Under the pieces are notes generated by a model. It was not told where the DNA came from. It saw nothing but the letters and a program-made list of their open reading frames with translations, and ran no database searches. From Siphonodentalium dalli (Eukaryota; Mollusca; Scaphopoda; Gadilida; Siphonodentaliidae): DNA of 64,000 bases. Location: NCBI GenBank assembly GCA_032622095.1, contig CP136065.1, forward strand, positions 60,757,094 to 60,821,093. Direction: 5' to 3'. Positions 21,785 to 35,003 of the stretch are shown here, piece after piece (position 1 is the stretch's first letter; each line of letters starts with the position of its first letter). The translations under genes were made by a program, and so were the position numbers.

Positions 21785-22545
21785 CTAGCATGTTAGCCCG
21801 CCACTGGCGGCATTCGTCTCATGGCTTTGTTTCAGAAACATGACATTTTTTTAATTTAACCAAATTTCAAGTCGATAGCTCCACCCGTTTCCGAGATCTG
21901 GTCTGCGCATGCGCGAAGCTTGCGTCGCACGGGCTCGGCGACCCGATAAAATTCGTACCCGGGGCAAGATACATTCACATACCAAATTTCAAGTCGATAG
22001 CTCCACCCGTTTGCGAGATAACGCATTCTTTGTTTTTCAATGAGTTAATTCATGGTACCCGTCCTCCCCGTCCTAAACTTCAGAGCGGACAATCAATTAA
22101 TCCCGTCGTGAAATCCCTCTGCATAATATTTCGAGCTCTTAGATCAATTCTGCCTTTTTAGTTGCATTTCGTCCGCATCCGTATTTCGGACGCATGGGGG
22201 TCAGTCGTTTAGCCACGTCCATTGGAATCCGCATCGGACGCATGGGGTATCGTTTAGCCACGTCCATTGCAATAAAGAGCGTTAATTGTTAAAACCTCCG
22301 TATAAGGTATATATAAAGAGCGTTATTGCCTTAACCCCCCCCCGCCGTGCCTTTGCGGTGATTTGGGAGTGGATAAAGGGTGCTCAGAGCTTCTCGAAAA
22401 CACGACTACGCCGGTGTCGGTGGGATTTTACACTTACATAGGAAGTTTGATCTCAATCTGTACACGCGTTTTGGATTCTATGAAGTACACACACACACAT
22501 ATACGAAGTCTCAAAATATATAGTATAGATAGATAGATAGATAGA
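21785..22545 (-). mobile_element. Non-autonomous Helitron unit A4, diverged
   Basis: The CTAG is at 21785-21788, with a related but altered hairpin region (GCCCGCCACTGGCGGC). The 5' end carries GATA repeats (22522-22545), followed by T. Confidence 0.65.
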
Positions 22546-22977
22546 TTACATTAAATCGTACGGAAACATATAAATTGCATGTGTGGGCTGCGTCATGCGA
22601 ATATGTATTGGGAAATAACATCATACGCAATGAAATTAAATCTCAAGGAAACCCGCGAAAAATGTTATTTCCTTCATAAAAAGAGTCTTCTGATAAAGAA
22701 CCCTCTCAATACTTTAGAATATAGAATTAACCTTTAAAATAACAAAAACCTTCGGAATAGCGAACTTTCGGAATAGTGAACCTTCGGAATAGTGAACATT
22801 AGGAATAATGAACCTTCGGATTAGTGAACATTCGGAATAGCGAACCTTCGGAATAGAGACATGTCCCCCAATGGGAAACCCTACAATGATAGAACATCGT
22901 ATATTTAGATGGAGCGAACGACTTTACTGTCATTCAATCGTTCCATGCAGTATCGTGTGTATATATACAACGCTTAA

Positions 22978-23569
22978 AGGGGTACTGTGCCCAAGATGTT
23001 GTTGTTGGTTTCTATAATCCCCGAGTCGGAGAATAAGGTAACAACTTTTCCATTCTTTGAAAGTCTGTTGAGTACGAAGTAGTGTTACGGATGACAAATT
23101 TACCGGAATGCAAAAATACAAATTGTCGTTGTCGAGTAATTTTTGTAGTTTTCAACCAAATGAATCAAATAAAAATTATATTATATGCATAGTAGTCCCA
23201 TATACTAATTTAAGTTATTGTATCGTCACTAGTCAATGAGTGGCTTGAGTTTTCTCCCCGTATAATCATAATGTTTCAAACGATCGTGTGTGCAATGGGT
23301 TTACTAATCCAGTATCCCTCAATTATAATTTGATTACGTTTTGTACACGGAAATTCGTATTTTAATTTACGCCATTTTATGGCTCCAGCCATAAATTCAA
23401 TTTATATTAAATTATTAACTTTTAAATTATTAAATTTTAAGATAGCCTATTAACCTGAGCGTTTACAGAATACATCTTCGACTCAAATTACTTATGTTTC
23501 TATATAGTATCGATAATAGATCGTTGTTATCACCGGAAATTTATTGAAAATGACGAACAGTATACCCCT
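22978..23569. mobile_element. TTAA-flanked MITE (AGGGGTACTGT ends), copy 1
   Basis: The ends are AGGGGTACTGT... and ...CAGTATACCCCT, with TTAA at 22974-22977 and 23570-23573. It shares its interior with 43180-43692 in the opposite orientation (gttgttgttggtttctat, gagaataaggtaac). No ORF. Confidence 0.82.
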
Positions 23570-23573
23570 TTAA

Positions 23574-26500
23574 CACAACACAATAAGCATTAAATGTCAG
23601 ATCTCTAGTGAGTATAGGAACGACCCTGGTAACATCAAATATTAAATTGAAGTTCATTCAGATGTCACTGAGATGACTAAATTTTGCACCTCCATGCATA
23701 AAATCTGAGTTCCTCACGGCTGGAATGCAAAAGAGTTGGTGCTACTGAACTCTATTCAAAGTATACATATTTGAACTACATGTGCTCTTACAATTCAAAG
23801 TGGGCGGGGTAATTTATGAGTAAATTATTCTTTCGCAAATCAGAAAAACTAAAAGTTGTTATTGTTATCTGATGAACTTTCTGATTTATTAGTTCAAATG
23901 GATTCATCTTGGTAGGAATTTGTTTTTTCGTGAAACCGTCCGGAAGTGTTGTTACGTGAGAAATGTGCCAAATTGCACAAATGGTGTCACAGAGGAGAAG
24001 ACTTCATATAAGCCCTCGGGCTTGATGTCTGATCCTCGTTTCCTTACATTAACTCTTCTATTTTGCATATATGTGTCATCTGTTTATTATTTTATTTGTT
24101 TGGTTTGGAAATAAAACTATATTTACATTAAAGGTATCATATAAGTTAAACCAATGCTTACAATATAGTTAAGTACTATAGCTTTTCTGTTAAAACACTT
24201 GTTTGAAGTTGTGGTTGCTATGGAAGAAGCGTGTAATCGACGAACATATTTTGAGAACGAAATATGTTTAGTGGAACAGTAGAGACTAGAAAGGGGTCTT
24301 ATAATTGCACGGATATTAATTTGATTGTTGCAAATATATATTGGCATACCAGTGATACAAACAGATCAGTACTGAATCTCGATCACGAACGGTATGTAAA
24401 TAGCATTTGGTCAACTAGACAATAATAGCGATATAGCAACAGGGACCACCGACGTCGCAGCATCTTAACATTATGACCATACAGTCGCTTGATCGCGTAG
24501 TCTTGTTTTCAAGCATTAACCGTCTTGATAAATGCTGGATAATCTACCGGTACTGAACTTTTTACGACGAGTCTCGAGTTAATCTGAGGGCGACGCGTGA
24601 TTTTTTACGGGCGAAATCAAACGGGACCATTTCCGGGTTGTGACGTTGGGGTTCATGACGTCACTGTCGGACGAATATATAGCCATGCATGTTTACTTAT
24701 TCATTTGATATATTAATGTGTATGAACATTAAGTTATCTCTACACCAAAGCATATCGATTGAAATAATTTGCTGTTTCGTTTTTATAACATCATTTAAAT
24801 AGGACAAAATGACGTCATGTTGCAGGAGCCATGGATATTCTCCTAGCTGGCTCAGATATTCCGCTCACTGTTCCGTCCAACTCCACAACGTAACGCTTCC
24901 ACCGGAACGTTGCGCCTTAGCGTAGATGAGTGTATGCGCTAGGAACGAGTCCAGCCCCATGAATCGCCATTTTTCAAAAGAATTGTGGGGAAATTTGGAA
25001 ATCGCCATTTGTTTTAAGAATTGTGGGCAAACGATAGCGAAAACAGTATTAGGCAACACCAATCCTCGATCGCTTCGCGATCAATGCTTGGGCCACCTTC
25101 GCGCGGCGCCTGCTACATAACAAATTTGGGTACAACTCAGGCAGAAATGGTCGAATAGGACCCAATTCGAACTTAATTGACCTGTAGTTTCGTGTGTTTA
25201 TTCGAAATACTTAATTGAAAACTATCGGATTACTTTAACTTATAGATTATCATCCTGGCAACACGTTAATTAGCTAATTCTTTAAATTCATATAATATCT
25301 TTTAAAGTCTTCGGACATCGAAATAGTCAGCAAATTTTATGTCGAAAATGGTCATATAACTCCGTCAGAAATGGTCGGACGGTCGGATCGGACACATATT
25401 CGAACATAACCGGAACATAGATTAACACAGTTTTGTAAACTTTCATTCAAGTTGTTATCACAAAAAACGTTTCAGCGGATGGGAAGACGGACGGACGGAC
25501 ACCGCTCATTTCTACATGTATAATCCCCTCAATTTGTTTGGTGGACAAAACGACTCGAAATTGTGTTCCACAGTGCTGGGCAATACATGTTATGTGAACT
25601 ATAATGTACATCAATTACGCACATATATAAATGATCTACAACGAGTCCCCAGTTGATAGTGGGGTTTACAAAACAAGTACAGACCTAATTTAGCGGAGTT
25701 TGGTAAATTTCGCTTGAAACTGGGGAGGAGTTGTAGATTCTATGTATATTACATGTTCCAAAATATCGATCAAACATACATAGATCAACACATAGGAGGT
25801 GAAACTAACATCGGCTTCTATAATGCCTTTCGTGTAACTATGTGTTGTTTGCCCGCGAAAGGAAATAGTCCCAGATAAATAAAAACTCTTAATTTGGTAT
25901 ATTTAACGGTGTAAATTTAATGTAATAACGTTTCAAACTCTTCATTCATTAACAGTTTGTTGGAAAAATATTGGAAACCATAGTATTTTGAGACGTAGCG
26001 TGCTGAATGTAAACAGACGACAAACCGGATGTCAATGGTCTTTGCGCAACAATATCATATTTGGCACTATTTCATGTTATGCAACGAACGTTGCATATTT
26101 ACAACTTATTCAACGGGTTTATTGAATGGAATATTAGTAGGATCACGTAATAAATTGAATACGCATAAATACACGAAGGAGAGAATCTGATCGGTCAGTA
26201 GGTAAGCCGTATTACGCACCTTTTCATTTTGATAATTAAAAATAGATCTTATAATCACTTGATTCTCTTTGACAGAAATATGAGCTTTAAATTGCGCTCA
26301 AGTAATACTTCGTGTATTTGCAATCTCAGTTAAATGTCTGTGGAATATTAACATCTAAGGTTGTATTCAGACTATTAACAGTTTTCCCTTCGAAACTTAC
26401 ATTTCCAAATATGGACTAAAATGTGTTCAGCAGCCAGCTCCCCAAAAATAACAAAATGTTTTGTTAAACACAAAATAGCGAGACAAAACAGTAACAAACA

Positions 26501-26986
26501 ACACAAAAAGCGCAACGATATTGTCAGATCAGGACAGGTGCTTCTATATATCGTTCTAAATGCAATTTTCCGCACATAATAAACACCAAATCGTGACACA
26601 TTTATCTTTACTACTAGACTAAGTGATACCCACATCTTCATTTACACGGCTATGTCTTTTATAGACCATTATGTCTCTATGATAAAATTCATACAATTTA
26701 CATCACGTTTTCCTTTTGACCATTTATTCGACCAATCACTGTCTGCATTATGACATGTTAACGGCATTTGACTAAAACCACATATTAATTCTCAATATAG
26801 CGTTGAATGCCACTATAATTTTACTCTTTTTCCTGTATTCCTTATTTTTAATTGTTGACTTCCTATACTTACTTCCATGCCCGAGTGACGAAACTATGCA
26901 CGCATCGGAAACGGACGTTTGTTCCAGTCAAACGAAAGAAGTTCGGCGAGGTGATCTATTTCTTAATTTTCATGTTTCTTTTTCAG
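23574..26986. other. Intronic region, no gene recognised
   Basis: AT-rich. The 65-90-residue frames at 23920, 24865 and 26375 show no known domain. Repeated phrases (CTCCGTCAGAAATGGTCGG near 25360 and again in part near 25145) suggest a decayed retroelement. Confidence 0.45.
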
Positions 26987-28218
26987 AATCTCAACAGAAT
27001 AGCTTTATGGGGAACGAGTTTTTCATTGCTTTCTGGGAAACCACAGCGGTCAGATCTCTTAACTTCGAGTTAATCATTTCCACCCCAGAATCGGGCGGTG
27101 CCACCATCAATATCACGAAACCGTTGTTCGATCCGAGTTACATTCAAACCAGAACGCTCGCAGCTCTCCAATCAGTGAGTGTCATCGTTGACACATCGTT
27201 GAACATAACGGTTGCAGATAATATGGTCGACGACAAAGGAATTTACGTGAGCGCATCATCGGCAATAACTCTATATGCTGTGTGTAATGAGAAGTACATT
27301 TCCGATGGGTATACCGCCATACCCGTCAATGCCCTTGGGCTTGAGTATTACTCGTCGACTAGACGTCGGAATTCTGTGGTATTGGTGGTCGCAACAGAAG
27401 ATTCTACAGCAGTAACATTCAACTTTCCATCTTCAATGTCTCGTACAATTACACTGAATGCTGTAGTATACAACGGAGGTGACACGGCGATCATCAACCT
27501 CAACCGACTTCAAACAATCGGTTTGTTCGGCTATTTCGACATGTCTGGCATTAAAATTGTTTCTAACAAGAAGATAAGCGTGATATCTGGTAGCAAGTGC
27601 GACAGTGTTGGACGTGGGTCATGTGATTACCTGAGTCAGCAGATGTTACCGGTCACAGACTGGGGCACGCAGTTCTTTACTATACAATTGCCTTCAGGAA
27701 GCCAAGCGGGAGAGTATCAGGTCACAGCAAGTCAGGACAATACAGACGTCGTGGTCAACGGTGTGGTCAGTGGGAGCATATCCAATGCAGGCGATCACAT
27801 GGATCTCATATTTCCACTGACAGAATACAACACAATCACAGCAACAAAGCCTGTAATGCTGGTGATGTACAACCCGGGCAAGACGTCAGGCACCATCGGC
27901 GATCCTTTCATGATAACTCTGACATCGATCGAACATTTTGCCAACTCTTTCTCGTATGCAACTCCGACAGGAATTCCATACGTCAACTACATCTCAATCG
28001 TCATCAATTCCACAGACCAGGGCGGCATTCGAATAGATGGGAGTCCAATGATACCGACCAAGGTCACTGCAATTTCCAATTCAGGCGGGTTGGTTGCCAT
28101 GGAAGTAGATATAAGTCCAGGAACGCACCTTCTCTCCCACGGTGACCAGTACGTTAAATTTGGTGCGTATGCATTCGGGGTTGCGCTTTATGTGTCATAC
28201 GGATTTTTCTTGGCTTGA
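26987..28218 (+). CDS. Terminal exon: IgGFc-binding-type domain
   Basis: The exon encodes 409 residues after the split codon and ends at TGA 28216-28218. The acceptor is the pyrimidine-rich ...TTTCTTTTTCAG before 26987. Its phase (two bases completing a codon) matches the end of EGF exon 3. The product has the all-beta pattern of the IgGFc-binding N-terminal domain: an early G-N-E-F-F-I-A-F segment, a middle D-x-S-G-I-K-I-V-S-N-K-K-I-S-V-I-S-G stretch, then the paired Cys of SKCDSVGRGSCDYL before QQMLPVTDWG. In mammals this domain is found in the mucin-like FCGBP; invertebrates have many secreted versions with unknown ligands. No transmembrane segment follows, so secretion is inferred. The frame is open upstream to 26803, but that part lacks an upstream ATG and contains the splice signal. 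Confidence 0.9.
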
Positions 28219-28553
28219 ATGATGAATTGGATTGACGAATCGGGGATGTCCCGTCCGATTTGGCAACTTAAAACTACTTTTTGTAAATGTTATATTGCGC
28301 TCAAATGAGATTGGACCTACATGTATGATTCCATAATCTTGGAAGGTTTCGGTGGTTGGATATCAACTGTCAAAAGTGCCACATATTCAATATCTTCGGG
28401 ACGCATAAAGGCGTTATGATCACAACACTTACAATACGTTTTTGTATCCGTTGTCTAAGCGCAGAAGATATCAGGAGCGTTTTAGTGTAAACTGTTATTC
28501 TCGTCGCAATATGTCGGGTGCTTCTGTGTGATTTGGACATCCCTCGATGTAAA

Positions 28554-28559
28554 AATAAA
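28554..28559 (+). terminator. Candidate poly(A) signal of the EGF/IgGFc gene
   Basis: AATAAA lies 336 bases past the stop codon and is the first canonical signal seen there. Confidence 0.5.
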
Positions 28560-28662
28560 TGACTTACGTTGATTGCAAGTAATTCTCATTTATTTTAGAC
28601 AACTTCTCTAATTTTGAGTCAAATCGACGGCAGCGTAGTAGCGCCAAACAACTTTCAGTCAC

Positions 28663-28790
28663 TATCTTGATTAATCAACTTTATATCTTGATTAATCAAC
28701 TCATGATCAGCTGTCTTCATTAATCAACTTATTATCTTGAGTAATCAACTTAGCTATATCTTGATTAAGCAACTTAGCTATTTTGATTAG
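28663..28790. repeat. Degenerate ATCTTGATTAATCAACTT minisatellite
   Basis: Five or six copies of an 18-26 bp unit. Each contains the self-complementary core TTGATTAATCAA. Confidence 0.8.
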
Positions 28791-31700
28791 TGATCCACAA
28801 ATTACTGTTTTATGAAACGAGATACATGTACTCTATTGGTCAAGGTCTGATCCATGTTACTTACATCGATTATAAAGCGTGCACATTTTGATATTTGTTA
28901 ATCTAGGGTAGCCTATAGTGTATAATAAAACGCTCTCCGTTGTCACTCCAGTGTGGATGTTATTAAATTGTACCCATCACTTTACATTCTGGAGCATATA
29001 CAAGTGTGTATCAAAGAGCTGGGATATCGCCCGGTACTTACTCCCATGTGGTATATATAGCCTAGGTTGGGCATACTCAAACCACAGGCCCCTGGGAAAA
29101 CACTAAAATACCAATATATTTTTTTATTTCACCCGGTCTGTTTGTGCTGGATTTTTTCAACTTTATTCATAAAACGTATTCCAGAAACAAGACGAGTCTG
29201 ACTGACTGGTAGCCCGAATTCTTCGGTAGATCTCGGTAGTTTCCGATACAATATCTGACTTAGCTTCCTTTAATTTCGCCGAGTTATATGTAAAAAGAAA
29301 GGGAATTTTATTGCCAATAAGACACACCGGAGGATATTTAGGCTGATCTGACCGATTCCTGGAATAGTTCGTGTGGTTTTAGCCGAAATAGATTTTGTGA
29401 ACCTTATCACTGGTATAGTCTATATTGGTATTTTTGAGTATGTACCTGATGGGCCTATGCCCAAAAGTAGAAGCTACAGGCCCCTGGCCAGTTTCGATTG
29501 GCTGAGTGTATGTATATTCAAATGAATATCCTCGTCCAAATCAATGATTACAGATGATGACATTCCAATTCAAATTTTCATACATGTTGTCAAAATGTGG
29601 CAGGCTTATTATCTGTATGCTGGTATGACATGTATTGCTTAATATAATGCACGCTCGACATTCTCGTTATTCATACACTATATATCGACAAGTAACCTTC
29701 ATTTTTACTTCATAGATATACACTAAACTACTGTAATCGAAGTAACATTTCGATGTATAATTATATATCTCACTATACTTCACTTTTTATATGTGGAACC
29801 TTGTCGTGACGTCCATATATGAAAGAGAAACCTGATATTCTCTTGATGTCTCCAATTATGACAACCACATGATTTATATTATACAGTAATCATACATGCC
29901 ATATACAGGCATTCAATATACAAACATATATGGCGTGAGTTGCGTGTATACGTGCGCTGTGTATGTGGATGCGCGCGTCCCATTCTGTTGGATTCAGTGG
30001 CCAGTAGAGTGACAATGCAAGTCGTTTGTCATTCTTCTGTTCATCGGGAGATGACAGGGTGTCGTGACTGATTGTCCTGCGCGTCCAGTTGCACGTGCGT
30101 ACGCGAATACACAAACGAATGCGGTTGCGTTTGCGCCCTTATGTGTGCGTACCCGTATGCCTCTGGCAAGTGCGTTAGAAGCGTTGCAACGCATGTAGTC
30201 ATGCTGAACTGTTTTGGTTTGGTTTGGGCGGTACCTGCTTGTAAGAGCACAGATCCAACTCGAGAATTGTATATATATGTAAATACTTTGATTTGTTGAT
30301 ACATGTATGACTGTTTGTATTATGTTCTTTATATACTATTGTGTTCATATATACAATATTCAGTAATGGAGGATAATTCAATATATAGATTGGTAATAAA
30401 GATCGTACCTTGTTGGTTATTGAAACTGTATAAACAAATGTGTGTCGGACTTTACCTGTTGCACGTTAAAGTGATGTGAAACACTCGAGTAGGGTCATCA
30501 AATAGAAATGGAGAATAATCTTGCTCAAAGTAGTTATTTTTATTAATATTAATTCAAATTTACAACAGTCTTTACGTTAGTCTTATAAATTTATTAAATG
30601 CAATGAATATCGATGGCAAAATCATTTGCGTTAGTTTATTGCCGATTGTTGCTGGATTGTTGCGTCCCGAATCGAGATGTAAATATTTACAATTGAGCGT
30701 AGTTCAGACGGTGTTTCCTATGGAGTTGTATGGTCGATTTTCTTGACATTTTGGGCGATGTTAGTAGAATGCTACATTCCCCCAGTTGGCATAACGCATG
30801 GGTACTAATTTATCAGTTTCACGCACCCGAACAAGTCCATAACAGTAAAGGGCATGATTAATTTGGACCTCCAAAAGCACATATACTAATTTGGAAGCAG
30901 GGATAACATTGGTCGATACATATACCAGATGAAATGTAGATTAACAGACTATATACTCTCAATACGTTACAGATATTTAACAGCTACACATACAAATAGG
31001 AGAAACTCTCTTTATTTTACAAAATAACAAATATTTTTTTATTTGCTTCGTGCTGAAGCACAAATGGGTCATTTTTCTTGATGAATCTCCATATAAGTTT
31101 GTTTTATATATTCAGTCCAGGCCAGTCTTTGTTCGTATTATTTCGAACGACAATATATATTCGGTCGATGATGTGTTATCCCTACACACTCACAGAAACC
31201 ACAATATTTGGGGGGGGGGGGTTTGAGTGAGGCGACATAACGATCAATGGACTCATCTCTTTGTTGGTTGCTCTGATTGAAACAGAACCGCTCAACAATG
31301 TCCTAGTGACGACCATAGAATGGTCCGGAACGTCTGGATTACGAGTACAGAGTAATCTATATATTGTATAGAAGGGCCTTTTCCATAAAGTGGAGCACAG
31401 TCGCTTTGAAAACCCCACGTAAATCCTAACAGATTTACGTTTCTGGCTCTGTCATTGATATTTAATTTCTGTATTGATGGGTTTACATCCATTTCATTTG
31501 TTATGACTCAGGTCATATGCGATTTCATTGGTTAGTTACGCAACAGATAATGCAATCCCGCGCACAGCGAAACGCAAACAGTCTTATAAAACAGACGACA
31601 TATTCACAATTCACTGTACTACTCATCGTGATCTAGTAGACTTCATCTTCGAGTTTTTTATCAGTGAACGATATCTATTACTGACTATTGTTTCGCATTT

Positions 31701-32604
31701 TGTTGTTTTCATAACTACTACTAACTACTACGATCTCACAAACGTTTTCTAATCCAGATGTGCACTCCATATTTGGAAGCGATTTATTTCATCATCTTTG
31801 TCAATCGATTTAATTTCAATTTTTTAGTATTATCAAAATAGATATAACAGAAACATAATTATTGCAAATATCGATGCAAATATAATTTTTTTGCATGGAT
31901 GCACATTTGGATATAATATAGTTGTGTATAGCAATAGTGTCTTGATATGTATATAATTATATTTATCTGATAGATATAAAGGGTTATTGTTATTGAGTTC
32001 GGCGTTATTGGTTACGTGTTCGGTCAATGGATATGGATTTTGAATGATTAAGCCTCATGAGGAATCAGATTGTTGTACTTGTAGCGCTTATCCAATAAGC
32101 GCATCTATAGCCATAAACTATTATATTGGTGTTGGGGTCCTTCTTTATAAAGTTGTTGGTACATGTGTGAATAACAAGTATCTTATATCGGTATATTTTA
32201 AAGGGGGTTTACTTGTTTGTCCGAAAATGTAGCCTCAAGAGTTCCGAAATATATCGATGACCATTTTATTTATTTAAAAACAGAGATTCTTGGTAAATGT
32301 TCTGTTGCGATTATTGAATAGTGCTGCTAGCTTGTTAGCGTTTGGTCTCCGGTAAACCGCATCTCCCTAGAAAATAAATCTCAATGACAGATTGAGAGAC
32401 GTAACTCTGACAGGATTTCCGTCAGCTTTTCAAAGAGACTGAATGGTGCATCAAGGGGTAACATCGCAAAAGCTATTTGGCTGGTCGAAAATATGGGATA
32501 AACACTATAAAACAGCGAATTGAAAACCCTGGAGGCATATTTGAGGAAAAGTTGAACGGGTGACCTTTTAACCTATTTCGAGTGTCCTGAATATATTTCA
32601 GCTG
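28791..32604. other. Intergenic region between the two convergent genes, left part
   Basis: No gene recognised. 29068-29100 and 29420-29485 share CAGGCCCCTGG and, inverted, a TATTGGTATTT stretch, probably an old MITE. A poly(G) run is at 31207-31221. The frames at 30041-30304 and 31182-31492 have no recognisable domain. Confidence 0.5.
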
Positions 32605-34557
32605 TCTGTCAAGCTGTATGACCTATATTTGACCCACAAATTTGGGCTAAATGTGGTAACGTTTTGTCAAATCATCAATTTATGGATTTTCAGGTATGTA
32701 TATGAAGAATTAAAGTTCACAAGTCCTTTAAATGTCTATTTTGCCGACCTCACTTTCTGGATTCCAGAACAGAAACCATTCCCAGATTTTTTGAGTTATG
32801 TGCCATCAAAAATTTATTTTGGAGCCTAAATTTCTCAGAATAAGCCAAATTCCGTAATTTATGATGAATTATTAAAAATCTAGAGCAAAATGAAGGGCCT
32901 TTTAACTGTTTTAGTAATTTCCCCACAAGATTATACACACAAAATTATAAATTTAAGCATCTATGATTAAGAAGAAAAACATATTCTCAAACAAAATGTG
33001 TGTTCCATCGAAAAGCCAAATTTGCCTCTGACAAAAAACTCATGTGATGAAATGCAATATTTGAGGCCATGTAACTCAATAAATTCATATCCATATGCCT
33101 TTCTTTTCTTGTAACCATTTAAGAATACCAGATTGAACAATTTGTAATGTAATTAACAAACAAAAAGATTAAGAAAATCAAGTTATGGCCCTATGAATCC
33201 TTAGTCTTAGCTTGTTTCCAAAATTCCATTTTGAGGCATTGTTGTCCCTTCTAAAAGGATTTGGGCCATACATAAAAAAAACTAATGGGTGTTTAATGTG
33301 TAAACTAATTTGAACTTTCCTCCCATAACACTTTAGTGTTGAAAAATAACATTACATTGGTTATGCCACCGTATGTCACTTGATTTCACTCATTGCTCAG
33401 AGTACTGACTCCAAATGTGAACATTGGTACAATGTACAGGTGTAGTGGAAATTACAAAGTTTAATCTTATCACCAAATTAGTCATATGAGACTCAGTTGC
33501 TTTATTCCAATTTGTATCTTCATGTTGCATTATAAAACAGCTTAATACATCACTGGAGGTTTGTTTTGAATTTTACGGCCTTGTTTTATAAAATCAATCC
33601 CAAATTATCAATTTGACATTTCACTGCCAAATTACGATAAAAAGATCATAGCTCTGTCAATGAACATAAACAAAGGAAGTGGTCAATTATGTATGAAAAT
33701 GTATGCAGAAGCTATTTATAGTAAAGATGTATGCATCAAGGTGCATGTTTACATAATTTTCTTGGTGTGCTTTCCCCTAACCCAGTTTTCCGCTGTTCAA
33801 ATTGTAAGTTTCCCGAACGATGAGTGATATCCATTAACATCCACTGTTGTAACCATTGAATGCTATCTTCTCAACAAAATAATGATTTAAGAGGAAAGAT
33901 AGAATTTTCGGAAAAGGGGCGAGACAAATAGTACATATAGGGCCATAATTTTATTTTTTCACCGTTGTATTTGGAAAGTCGTTCACAATTTGTTTACTGT
34001 AATATACTTAGCAGGTTATGAGAAAAGCAGAGTATATGGAAATCATTTTATTGAGTTCATGACCTAAAATATGGCATTTTCTCACGTATTTCTGTGTCAG
34101 AGGCAAATTTGGCTAAGTCCATACAATGGCACAAACAATTTGTTTGAGAATATTTGTTCTTCTTAATCAAAGATACATAAATTATTCATTTTTTTGTGAA
34201 TATATAGTGGGGAACTGACCAAAACTGTGAAAAGACCCTTCATTATGCTCCAGTTTTTTTCCAAATGATTGACCATAAAATATGGAAATGGGCTCATTCT
34301 GATAAATTGAGTGGTAAACTCTCGTTTTTGAAGGCACACATACAACTCGAAAAATACTTAACGAATCTTGGAATTGTATTCTGTTCTGGAATCAGGAAAA
34401 TGTGGTCGACAACATAGACCTGACATTTTTAGGACTTGTGAATTTGATCTGTTTTATATACATCGCTGAAAATCCATAAATTGATGATTTGACCAAATTT
34501 TCTCAAATTTATTTCACGAAAAATTCACCAGTTCCCCTTTTTTTAGCGGGTTGACAG
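32605..34557. mobile_element. Uninterrupted long fold-back element, ~1.95 kb
   Basis: The left arm (about 32605-33570) is the reverse complement of the right arm (about 33590-34557) with moderate divergence. Shared blocks include CAAATCATCAATTTATGGAT (32670 region, inverted near 34480). The ends carry TGTCAAGC / GGTTGACAG. The right arm matches the repeat broken by the Polinton-like element at 1-947 plus 7305-7428. No coding sequence was seen. Confidence 0.78.
34404..34409. other. Unfilled target site GGTCGA
   Basis: GGTCGA occurs once here, at the position where the related repeat carries the 6345-bp insertion between two copies of it. Confidence 0.85.
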
Positions 34558-34825
34558 GCACTCTAATCAGATTCAGCATGTCCATGTTATGCAAATAGGA
34601 TGATTTTTTATAATTTTCCTCGAAAATGTTTCTCGAAGTTTCATTCACACAAAACGCGACCAGTCTTTATACTTCGTCCAAACTATTCGACTCACGACTC
34701 GTCGGAAAAGGAGTTATATATCTTATTTGTTGCAATTCTATCTTAAGCTTGACCGTGACATTCAACTAGACCGCCATTGAGTGTTGTAGACGCAGAACAT
34801 TACCCTCAGGTTTGGACGAAGTATA

Positions 34826-35003
34826 CAGTAATGCCCTAAATAATCGACTCCTTAACCGCAGCAGAATTGTGGGTAATTTTTCAGGATTTAGTCGGAAATA
34901 TGGCTTGTTGCCATTCATCAGAAATCTCTCACCGACTAAATCCTGAAAAATTATACCCATAATTCTACTGTGGTTAAGGAGTCGATTATTTAGGGCATTA
35001 CTG
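34826..35003. mobile_element. Tc1/mariner-type MITE, 178 bp
   Basis: CAGTAATGCCCTAAATAATC at the start pairs with the end, and the stem extends about 75 bp per side. The element is flanked by TA at 34824-34825 and 35004-35005. TA duplication and CAGT ends are usual for Tc1/mariner derivatives. Confidence 0.8.

Larger units (their letters stand above)
17350..22884. mobile_element. Element with inverted TATTCCGAAGGTTC minisatellite ends
   Basis: The left end reads GTAGGTTTCTCTATTCC followed by two to three 16-18 bp TATTCCGAAGGTTC units. The right end (22738-22884) is the complement, with about seven units ending GGGAAACCCTAC. The inner sequence has since received the MITE at 17693-18188 and the Helitron array. 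Boundaries are approximate, and no target duplication could be fixed. Confidence 0.55.
17190..26986 (+). other. 9.8-kb intron filled with transposable elements
   Basis: It contains the TTCGGAATAG-repeat element (17350-22884) with a TTAA MITE and four Helitron units inside, and a second TTAA MITE. From 23574 on I see no confident gene. 25130-25520 looks like the tail of a degraded retroelement ending in GACGGACGGACGG. 24840-24960 is inverted relative to 42830-42945. No further EGF exon was recognised. Confidence 0.6.

Noticed and set aside
26803-26986. Upstream extension of the IgGFc ORF with a hydrophobic, signal-like start
   Set aside because: It begins at TTG, lacks an in-frame ATG before the hydrophobic run, and contains a strong pyrimidine tract and AG whose phase fits the EGF exons.
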